Below are positions 1 through 5,029 of a stretch of 5,852 nt of DNA, in pieces. Within the stretch, counting starts at the first letter, position 1. Each line of letters starts with the position of its first letter. The stretch comes from Chloroflexota bacterium. Lineage in GTDB: Bacteria > Chloroflexota > Anaerolineae > Anaerolineales > Villigracilaceae. A program made the translations under genes and the position numbers. Where the stretch lies: the NCBI GenBank assembly GCA_023484185.1, contig JAMDBC010000145.1, positions 1,610 through 7,461 on the forward strand. Direction: 5' to 3'. The notes under the pieces were generated by a model. The model saw only the letters and a program-made list of their open reading frames with translations, did not search any database and had not been told where the DNA came from.

Positions 1-27
1 CATTGGTAGAATTTGCCGTCAATATTC
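1..27. repeat. 27-bp perfect inverted repeat, left copy (partner 1175-1201)
   Basis: Bases 1-27 are the exact reverse complement of 1175-1201; identity ends at base 28 against 1174 (mismatch). The left copy begins at base 1, so it may extend beyond the window. It supplies the last two codons (Glu-Tyr) and the TGA stop of the NACHT-like gene, while the right copy lies in that gene's codons about 33-42. A match this long is not expected by chance in 6 kb. It is either a recombination site pair, a real rearrangement, or an assembly fold-back at a contig end. Confidence 0.95.
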
Positions 28-1299
28 GCCTTCTCGTCCAAGGAAGTTTAAGAGCAGGGAGAGCATACTGTCTTGTTGAGGTCGATCCATTTCCAGCAGC
101 TCCAGGTCGCATAATGACCGCTTGGTTTTTTTTAGCTGGTTGGTAATTACGTTAACATCCCGCAAATGAACAGAATAAAAGACGCTGGGTGAAAACGACA
201 AATTTTGGATCATTTCCTCTTTTTGCGCGTCATTCAATGTGTTCAAATCATCAACAAAGAAAATCAGCCTGCCTTCCTGATCAAGCAGCTGCAATTGATC
301 GAGTATGGGGGCACGCAGGCCGGGTTCTATCAGGCCCGTGTCTAACAGGAAGTCGGCAAGGTATTCGTAAACTTTCCGGTGGGTCAGCACATAACGATAG
401 AACGCCCCGGCTTGGATGTAACAGGCAGCTGCCTCAGACTTTTCGTTTTCAGAAACACTGACGGTCAGCATTCTCATTAGGGTGCTGGCGCCCAAGAACG
501 GCCGACAGGAAATAGTTCCGGATTTTCCCATTAATGATGTCAAAATAATATCCACAGATGTGTCCAGCACCACTGTTCCTAGCCGGACATGCCGCCTAAC
601 GCAAGATTGGATGGGGATATTAATTCCCAATGCCGCAGGGGTTGACGCGCAATGGCGAAGCATCAACTCTCTGACAAGCGCTCTGGCCTGATCCAAACTC
701 GTCTCCTCCGCTCTCATGACCGTCGATTCCGACCTGGACTCGGCAAAAATGGATGGAGCAGTTTGATACAAAGCAAGCGCGAATTGCTCCAGCGCCCGGT
801 TCTCGTTCTTACCGAGATTGCGACGATCAGCGTCACGAATAACCGCATCAGGGGAAGATTGGCGGCCAAAGGCGTTAATAAACCAATCCGCTAAATCAAG
901 CGGCGCGATTTTTTCCGCCCCGTACGTTCCCAAAAGAAAATTTCCAAATTCAGCAACAGTCTGATCGCTCATACAAGCACGCAATATATCGGTATTCTTT
1001 GAAATAACACTGGGGGAAAAATATTTCCAATATAGGACGACCAGCCCGCGTAAAACTGGCATATGTTTTTGCGTATTGGTAAGAAAAAAGGCGATGAACT
1101 GACCCGCCAACATGTGCCGGAGACAGAGAAAAAGATCATCAATCGGGTCTCCATGCAGCAGTTTTTCAGGAATTGAATATTGACGGCAAATTCTACCAAT
1201 GTTTTCGCGGTTCGATGCAGGATGAGAAATAACCCCTGCATCCCCCCTGGCAAGCATGGTAAATAATTGCTTCAGGCTATCCACAGCCTCTTTATCCAC
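19..1299 (-). CDS. STAND/NACHT-like NTPase with degenerate P-loop, probably truncated at its C-terminus
   Basis: The open frame gives 426 residues. The C-terminal half follows the NACHT/STAND plan: a P-loop-like segment at residues 265-277 (CRPFLGASTLMRM), a Walker B-like strand at 343-355 (GRLIFFVDDLNTL), a sensor-like strand at 374-383 (FYSVHLRDVN), then LEMDRPQQDSMLSLLLNFLG (402-421), which fits the usual 'L..L...q...fL' segment closing the core. STAND NTPases are signalling ATPases, often in antiphage defence or regulation. Odd here: the Walker A Lys is Ala271, and the usual DGLDE reads DDLNT, so ATP hydrolysis is doubtful. Residues 1-230 are helical-looking and I do not recognise them. 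The start is GTG at 1299, chosen because GGAG (1307-1310) lies 7 nt upstream. The frame stops right after the core, and the last two codons plus the stop lie in an inverted repeat (1-27), so the natural C-terminus, normally a repeat or sensor domain, is probably missing. It is divergent from the winged-helix gene. Confidence 0.75.
   Translation of the reverse strand: MDKEAVDSLKQLFTMLARGDAGVISHPASNRENIGRICRQYSIPEKLLHGDPIDDLFLCLRHMLAGQFIAFFLTNTQKHMPVLRGLVVLYWKYFSPSVISKNTDILRACMSDQTVAEFGNFLLGTYGAEKIAPLDLADWFINAFGRQSSPDAVIRDADRRNLGKNENRALEQFALALYQTAPSIFAESRSESTVMRAEETSLDQARALVRELMLRHCASTPAALGINIPIQSCVRRHVRLGTVVLDTSVDIILTSLMGKSGTISCRPFLGASTLMRMLTVSVSENEKSEAAACYIQAGAFYRYVLTHRKVYEYLADFLLDTGLIEPGLRAPILDQLQLLDQEGRLIFFVDDLNTLNDAQKEEMIQNLSFSPSVFYSVHLRDVNVITNQLKKTKRSLCDLELLEMDRPQQDSMLSLLLNFLGREGEY
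1175..1201. repeat. 27-bp perfect inverted repeat, right copy (partner 1-27)
   Basis: This is the inverted partner of bases 1-27, with 1147 bp between the copies. It lies in frame inside the NACHT-like gene, coding the stretch IGRICRQYS. Flipping 28-1174 would join codons 1-42 to a new frame that reads on for about 17 residues and stops near base 79, giving a short truncated product. Confidence 0.95.
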
Positions 1300-1306
1300 A
1301 ACACAT

Positions 1307-1310
1307 CTCC
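1307..1310 (-). promoter_or_regulatory. Ribosome binding site of the NACHT-like gene
   Basis: GGAG on the minus strand sits 7 nt before the GTG at 1299-1297. No in-frame ATG near the N-terminus has comparable spacing, so this site decides the GTG start. Confidence 0.6.
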
Positions 1311-1319
1311 GTTTTGGCT

Positions 1320-1341
1320 AAATTGGTCCGAAATTGGGCCG
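1320..1341. repeat. Tandem 11-bp direct repeat in the divergent control region
   Basis: AAATTGGTCCG (1320-1330) is followed directly by AAATTGGGCCG (1331-1341), identical at 10 of 11 bases. The pair starts 20 bp upstream of the NACHT-like GTG codon, and an 11-bp period places both copies on the same face of the helix. It is a candidate operator for the NACHT-like gene. The rest of 1342-1536 is AT-rich and shows no clear RNA gene or ORF of its own. Confidence 0.5.
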
Positions 1342-1482
1342 AAAGAATTCCGTTTCAACAGCAATTCATGCTCGATCCCAGTAGACTGTCCTAAATATTG
1401 TACTGCAAGAAAATTGCGGCCACGCTTACAACACAAATTCATTTTGATGGACGAATTTCAATTTGGAAACATGATGACCAGG

Positions 1483-1511
1483 TTGCGAGTACATCTTTCC
1501 CATTACATTAT
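1483..1511 (+). promoter_or_regulatory. Possible sigma70-type promoter for the winged-helix gene
   Basis: TTGCGA (1483-1488) and CATTAT (1506-1511) are separated by 17 bp. Transcription from here would begin near 1518, just ahead of the ATG at 1537. Both boxes are imperfect, so this is only a candidate; it agrees with starting translation at 1537 rather than at upstream in-frame codons. Confidence 0.25.
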
Positions 1512-1536
1512 CGTCAAATCGCCGGGCCTTTTGCCG

Positions 1537-1923
1537 ATGTATTATACAGTCGGCGAATTGGCTTCGGAATTGCGGATCCCCGACCGGACCTTGCGGGATT
1601 GGCTGGAGGCCGGCGCACCCCACCACCGCGATGAGTGCAATCATATCTGGATCAACGGAGTGCAGTTCGCACAATGGGTGCAGCAACAACGCAGGCTGAA
1701 GCACGAACATAAACTTGATGACGGCTCGGCATATTGTTTTCGCTGCAATGAAGTCGTCGAAATAATGACGCCGCGCCACCATCACATTAAGGGCAAATTA
1801 TTTCTTATCACAGGCACGTGTCCACAATGCGGAACCACGATCAACAGAGGAGCGCGATATGCAACCAATGATTTGCAGGGAAAATTACCTCCTGACTCAA
1901 AAATTCCTGGCACATCTCACTGA
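1537..1923 (+). CDS. Winged-helix (MerR/excisionase-like) DNA-binding protein with C-terminal zinc ribbon
   Basis: This small 128-residue protein has two parts. Residues 1-50 (MYYTVGELASELRIPDRTLRDW followed by HIWINGVQFAQWV) read as a MerR/Xis-type helix-turn-helix with a wing. Residues 66-105 form a four-cysteine zinc ribbon, CFRC (67-70) and CPQCG (95-99), with spacing and flanks resembling the DUF5679 family (recognised by eye). The likely role is DNA binding; next to a recombinase, a directionality factor or accessory protein is a reasonable inference. The frame is open upstream to 1267, but those codons overlap the divergent gene. ATG 1537 begins exactly at the conserved domain; ATG 1471/1474, with a weak GGA, is the alternative. 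No strong Shine-Dalgarno is visible. The 3' end overlaps the next gene by 65 bp, which suggests translational coupling. Confidence 0.75.
   Translation: MYYTVGELASELRIPDRTLRDWLEAGAPHHRDECNHIWINGVQFAQWVQQQRRLKHEHKLDDGSAYCFRCNEVVEIMTPRHHHIKGKLFLITGTCPQCGTTINRGARYATNDLQGKLPPDSKIPGTSH
1846..1852 (+). promoter_or_regulatory. Strong ribosome binding site inside the winged-helix gene
   Basis: AGAGGAG lies 6 nt before ATG 1859 and within the coding sequence of the upstream gene. It fixes the start of the tyrosine recombinase and shows that the 65-bp gene overlap is real rather than an artefact of choosing the longest frame. Confidence 0.8.
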
Positions 1924-3010
1924 CAGTGTCTCACCAAAATCAGCGGGAAGGTATCGCTTCTATCTGCGACACCTCTTATTGTGGGCTATGGATACCCATT
2001 TATCCCAAGCGCCTAAAATACACCCTGATTTCTCTTCGTATGTAGCTGGCGTAGCATCCCCGATGGGAGAAAGCCTGACACCGGAATCCCGGAAAAAGAT
2101 ATTTAACATGGCGCGCCAATTTTTTGAATGGGCAAAGATGGAATATCCCCTGGAATTTAAGCCGGTCGACAACCTTTGGGTTAATAAACTTCGCCTGCCA
2201 AAGCATTCCAGCGATGCCAGATCAAGAGGCGATCTCAATCTGAAGCTTCTGTTGGATGATGCAGACAGCCTGGATACAGACCTTGATTTCGTACGACTTG
2301 AAGAAGTGAGTGTCCTGGCAAATCTACCCAAAAGTGAGGGCGATTTGGCACATTGGCGCGATCGCGCGATGGCCGCTTTTCTCTATCTATCTGCTGCACG
2401 TGCTCAAGCCGCGGTTACCATTCCCATCGGCGCGGTTCATTTCGAAAAAATGAAAATCCGTCAATGGCCCAGTCTGGGTGTTGAGACAAAAAAGAGTAAA
2501 AGCGCAACCACTTATCTGCATAATATTCCAGAGCTTGTCGAAGTTGCGCAATCCTGGGATGCTTATGTGCGTACGAGGCTGCCACTAACGGCTGCCTGGT
2601 ACGCACCGGTCGAAAGTCAATGGGGGGAGCAATGGCTTTCCAATAAACCCATTGGGAAAAATCGGGGCGTGGGATTAAATAAGCGGCTGCGGATCCTATA
2701 TTCGGAAGCGAACCTGCCTTACAAATCAGCGCACAAATTTCGACACGGACATGCGGTTTATGGTCTCCAGCGCTGCCGAACAATGGCAGATTACAAAGCG
2801 TTGTCTTTGAACATGATGCATGAAAGTCTGGAAATTACCGACAGCATCTATGTGCATATGCTCAACCAGGAAGTTGGAGAAAGGATCCATGCGTTTACCA
2901 GGCCAACTGAGTTTCGTCCCGACACAGATTTCATGACGGTCATGGCAAGCCTGTCTAAAGAGGATAAGCTCAATGCCATAAGTTTCCTTGCACAGGAACT
3001 TGCAAAATGA
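1859..3010 (+). CDS. Tyrosine recombinase (site-specific integrase), divergent subtype
   Basis: The protein has 383 residues. The N-terminal SAM-like core-binding region covers about residues 10-110 (FLAHLTDSVSPKSAGRYRFYL onward). The catalytic domain covers about 150-335: Arg181 in LSAARAQAAVTI, a hairpin Lys among 211-214 (ETKKSKS), the HKFRH box (His292, Arg295), His321 in MMHES, and the nucleophile Tyr331 in DSIYVHM. All six catalytic positions are present, so it should be active in DNA cutting and strand exchange through a 3'-phosphotyrosine. The box I context (AARAQAA in place of TGLRxSE) is unusual, and a tail of about 50 residues follows the Tyr. The start is set by AGAGGAG 6 nt upstream, inside the winged-helix gene, with which it likely forms an operon. 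It converges on a second recombinase 15 bp downstream. Its substrate sites are unknown; the 27-bp inverted repeat to its left is one candidate. Confidence 0.9.
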   Translation: MQPMICRENYLLTQKFLAHLTDSVSPKSAGRYRFYLRHLLLWAMDTHLSQAPKIHPDFSSYVAGVASPMGESLTPESRKKIFNMARQFFEWAKMEYPLEFKPVDNLWVNKLRLPKHSSDARSRGDLNLKLLLDDADSLDTDLDFVRLEEVSVLANLPKSEGDLAHWRDRAMAAFLYLSAARAQAAVTIPIGAVHFEKMKIRQWPSLGVETKKSKSATTYLHNIPELVEVAQSWDAYVRTRLPLTAAWYAPVESQWGEQWLSNKPIGKNRGVGLNKRLRILYSEANLPYKSAHKFRHGHAVYGLQRCRTMADYKALSLNMMHESLEITDSIYVHMLNQEVGERIHAFTRPTEFRPDTDFMTVMASLSKEDKLNAISFLAQELAK

Positions 3011-3025
3011 CCTCAGATAAGCGCG

Positions 3026-4024
3026 TTACAGTCTCCAGTTGTCCGCCGGGCTGGCCTTGCGATGTGCCTGTTCCACATTCACCTCTGCGATGCGGACATA
3101 ATGCTCCACCATATCCAGCCTGCCATGCCCCAGCAGCGACTTAAGGGTGAAAATATCGCCGCCCGAACGCAAATAGGTGATGGCAAAGGTATGCCTGAAA
3201 CGATGGGTATGGCATTTCTTCACACCGACCTTTTCACCCAGCGATTTGATCAACTGGTTCAGAGCATTATGATTAAAGGGCCTGTGAAATTTTCCTAGAA
3301 AGAGCGGCGCGTCCGGATCTTCCTCATCCTCGCGTTCGGCCAGATAGCGCCAGAGAAACCGGCGTGCAGACTTGCCCAGGTAGACGACACGCCCCTTGCC
3401 GCCCTTGGCTCGTCCGACTTCTCCCGAGCGAATTTGAACCCGCCCCGATTTCATATCCACATCCGCCATCCGCAACGCGCACAATTCACTGGCTCTCAGA
3501 CCGGTATCCAACAGGGTCAGCAGGATGGCCTTATCGCGTTTGCCTGTCGATCTTTGCATGGTGAACTTGCGACGGCGGTCCGTCACCGCCTCTTCGCAAA
3601 AGTCACAGGCTTTGATCAGGAGTTCGACCTCCTCCTTCTTAAATGGTTCCACGGGTGCATCTTCAGGTACGCGCGGGCGCGGGACATTTTTCATTGGACT
3701 GGGCAGGTTGAATTCGCGGCTGGCCCAGGTAAAGAAGGACGCCAGACTTACATAGATGTTGTAGACGGTTTTGGGGGCAAGCTTTCGGGAATTATCTCCA
3801 GCGATGCGGCGCGGGACATATTCCGTTCGCAAGTAATTCAGGAAGGACAGGATGTGTTGTGAGTTGATTTGGGCGATATCCAGATCCCCCTGATATTCCA
3901 TCCACAGTTTCAGATCACGTCTATATCCATCCACCGTGACCGGGGCCAAACCTTCGGCGCTCTTGTATTGCAGGAAGCCGGTCATGGCTTTACTAACATT
4001 CAAGCCTTGAGGTCTTTGGTTCAT
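3026..4024 (-). CDS. Tyrosine recombinase, Xer/phage-integrase type
   Basis: The protein has 332 residues from ATG 4024. An N-terminal SAM-like domain (about 10-105, FLQYKSAEGLAPVTVDGYRRD) precedes a canonical catalytic domain: Arg177 (DTGLRASELCALR), Lys207 (RAKGGKGRVVYLG), His274 and Arg277 (HTHRFRHTFA), His300 (LLGHGRLD) and Tyr309 (EHYVRIAE). It should carry out site-specific integration, excision or resolution. The frame extends 12 codons further upstream, but AGGAG (4033-4037) lies 8 nt before ATG 4024, so I use that start. It lies just downstream of tRNA-fMet on the same strand, the usual position of an element integrase beside its attachment tRNA. No independent promoter is visible between the tRNA terminator and the start codon. 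A chromosomal XerC/XerD role is possible, but having another recombinase next to it argues for a mobile element. Confidence 0.92.
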   Translation of the reverse strand: MNQRPQGLNVSKAMTGFLQYKSAEGLAPVTVDGYRRDLKLWMEYQGDLDIAQINSQHILSFLNYLRTEYVPRRIAGDNSRKLAPKTVYNIYVSLASFFTWASREFNLPSPMKNVPRPRVPEDAPVEPFKKEEVELLIKACDFCEEAVTDRRRKFTMQRSTGKRDKAILLTLLDTGLRASELCALRMADVDMKSGRVQIRSGEVGRAKGGKGRVVYLGKSARRFLWRYLAEREDEEDPDAPLFLGKFHRPFNHNALNQLIKSLGEKVGVKKCHTHRFRHTFAITYLRSGGDIFTLKSLLGHGRLDMVEHYVRIAEVNVEQAHRKASPADNWRL

Positions 4025-4031
4025 AAGAAAA

Positions 4032-4047
4032 TCTCCTTTTGTGGAGA
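4032..4047 (-). promoter_or_regulatory. Ribosome binding site held in a small stem-loop
   Basis: On the minus strand TCTCC (4047-4043) can pair with GGAGA (4036-4032) around the 6-nt loop ACAAAA. The 3' arm contains most of the AGGAG Shine-Dalgarno of the recombinase starting at 4024. A 5-bp stem is weak, but folding would lower translation, so it may damp integrase expression. Confidence 0.4.
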
Positions 4048-4058
4048 CTCTCAGAACC

Positions 4059-4098
4059 AAAAACCGCCGGGCTAGCTGATTTAGCAGAGCCTGACGGT
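4059..4098 (-). terminator. Probable terminator of the tRNA-fMet transcript
   Basis: On the minus strand, 18 nt past the tRNA 3' end, ACCG (4098-4095) pairs with CGGT (4066-4063), and inside it GGCT with AGCC and GCT with AGC, with small internal loops. A run of five T follows (4063-4059, overlapping the last stem base). The stem is interrupted, so efficiency is uncertain. It ends only 34 bp before the recombinase start codon, so readthrough may be how that gene is expressed. Confidence 0.45.
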
Positions 4099-4115
4099 CT
4101 TAGATTGACGATTAG

Positions 4116-4187
4116 TAGCGGGGGCAGGACTTGAACCTGCGACCTTCGGGTTATGAGCCCGACGAGCTGCCACTGCTCCACCCCGCA
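4116..4187 (-). tRNA. Initiator tRNA-fMet (anticodon CAT)
   Basis: A full 72-nt cloverleaf can be drawn: acceptor TGCGGGG/CCCCGCT, D-stem GAGC/GCTC with loop AGTGGCA, anticodon stem TCGGG/CCCGA with loop CTCATAA, variable AGGTC, T-stem GCAGG/CCTGC with loop TTCAAGT, discriminator A. Two features mark it as the initiator rather than elongator Met: an unpaired first acceptor position (T1 against T72) and three G-C pairs stacked on the anticodon loop (GGG/CCC). The 3' CCA is not encoded (CTA follows the discriminator A), so it must be added after transcription. The 3' end points at a tyrosine recombinase 91 bp away, making it a natural candidate attachment site. Confidence 0.95.
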
Positions 4188-4200
4188 TCGAAGTTTTCCG

Positions 4201-4229
4201 AATATACCAGATAAAGATTGCATCGTCAA
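4201..4229 (-). promoter_or_regulatory. Sigma70-type promoter of tRNA-fMet
   Basis: On the minus strand, TTGACG (4229-4224) and TATATT (4206-4201) are separated by exactly 17 bp. The -10 box ends 13 nt before the mature tRNA 5' end, leaving a leader of about six bases for RNase P to remove. Confidence 0.75.
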
Positions 4230-4291
4230 GCTACGCATATACTTTACGCCAAAATATAAGTCCAAATGTTAACGAAGAACGGTATTAATGG

Positions 4292-4323
4292 TTGACTTGG
4301 TTTGTTAAGATTTGGAGTATAAT
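4292..4323 (+). promoter_or_regulatory. Possible promoter of the response regulator gene
   Basis: A perfect TATAAT (4318-4323) has TTGACT (4292-4297) upstream with a long 20-bp spacer. An alternative -35, TTGGTT (4297-4302), has 15 bp. Neither spacing is ideal, so an activator may be needed. The -10 box lies between the arms of the 10-bp inverted repeat 4300-4309/4337-4346. Confidence 0.4.
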
Positions 4324-4368
4324 GAATCATAACTTCCTTAACAAACAAAATCAAGAATAATGAATTAT
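4300..4368. repeat. Operator-like cluster: 10-bp inverted repeat and 12-bp direct repeat
   Basis: GTTTGTTAAG (4300-4309) and CTTAACAAAC (4337-4346) are perfect inverted copies with 27 bp between them. ATAATGAATCAT (4319-4330) and ATAATGAATTAT (4357-4368) are direct copies, 11 of 12 identical, 38 bp apart. The two pairs interleave around a TATAAT box just upstream of the regulator gene. OmpR-family regulators usually bind paired repeats, so autoregulation is plausible but not shown. The inverted arms are too far apart and the flanks too AT-rich for an obvious terminator. Confidence 0.5.
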
Positions 4369-4379
4369 ATTCTATACAC

Positions 4380-5029
4380 ATGACTGATTCCCTTCTGGTT
4401 ATTGAAGGCCGGCACGCAGATATCCCTTCTTTCGCAAGTGAGCTACAGAAGAAGGGATTTGAAGTGCATATTGCGAACAGCGGCGGCGCGGCGGTAACTC
4501 GTTTGGAAAAAATAAATCCAAGCCTGTCGTTAATGCCGCTTCACTTCGCAGTACCGGCTTGCGTATCTGCCAATCCATCCGCGATAAGAACTCGAAATAT
4601 CCCATCATCCTTGTGCTTGCAAAAGAAGCCAAAGTTGACAAGGATATTGCCGATGCTGTCCTGGTTCTTCCATTCACGGTTCAAAAACTTGCGAATCGCA
4701 TCAAACCACTATTGCCCGGCGATGGGAAAAATGTTGTGCATGTCGGGCCCATTCGTCTCGATGTTGAACACAGGCGCGTAAAGTGTCTTGGCAAAAACAC
4801 AAAGCTCACGCCGCGGCTTGTCACCCTGCTTCAACTTTTGATGGATAAACACGGCGAGGTGGTCGAACGCGAAGCCTTATTTAAAAAAGTTTGGGAAACG
4901 AATTACACCGGCGATACGCGCACACTCGATGTTCACGTTTCGTGGCTGCGACGCGCCATCGAGCTTGATCCCGTCAAACCGAAATTCCTGAAAACAATCC
5001 GCGGCGTCGGATACAGGTTAGACGTTTAG
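4380..5029 (+). pseudogene. OmpR/PhoB-type response regulator, frameshifted near 4526, with Asp-less receiver
   Basis: Two frames make one protein of about 216 residues. Frame one (from ATG 4380) gives MTDSLLVIEGRHADIPSF to KINPSL at 4526; a frame shifted by -1 then continues VVNAASLRSTGLRICQSIR to the stop at 5027-5029. Restoring one base at 4524-4528 (for example CTG GTC) gives PSLVVNAAS, a smooth receiver beta3. The second half carries a winged-helix output domain: LTPRLVTLLQLLMDKHGEVV, the recognition region TRTLDVHVSWLRRAIE, and the wing TIRGVGYRLDV. The receiver lacks the usual phosphorylation set: IEG for DDE, Asn (about residue 52) for the phospho-Asp, LPF for KPF. It is therefore a pseudo-receiver, probably not controlled by a histidine kinase. 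The lesion may be a sequencing error, a real mutation or, less likely, programmed frameshifting. No Shine-Dalgarno precedes ATG 4380; TATATT at 4366-4371 would allow a leaderless message. TTG 4559 could restart the C-terminal half. Confidence 0.85.

Noticed and set aside
1..27. Terminal inverted repeats of an insertion sequence
   Set aside because: The right copy lies inside a reading frame, there is no transposase between the copies, and no target duplication can be seen.
969..1253. 94-codon frame inside the NACHT-like gene that also crosses the 27-bp repeat
   Set aside because: It has no ribosome site or domain, and the long frame has a proper start and NACHT-like blocks.
1426..1785. 119-codon minus-strand frame antisense to the winged-helix gene
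   Set aside because: The plus strand carries clear HTH and CxxC motifs here; the antisense frame has no recognisable motif or ribosome site.
2415..2783. 122-codon minus-strand frame inside the first tyrosine recombinase
   Set aside because: It is a shadow of a gene with a full catalytic set on the other strand.
3993..4265. 90-codon minus-strand frame covering the tRNA
   Set aside because: It reads straight through the complete tRNA-fMet and its promoter; the peptide is a translation of structural RNA.
4500..4531. Programmed -1 frameshift as the preferred explanation of the split regulator
   Set aside because: The A-run does not form a good X XXY YYZ heptamer in the zero frame, and restoring one base near 4526 gives a better receiver sequence than slipping at the A-run.
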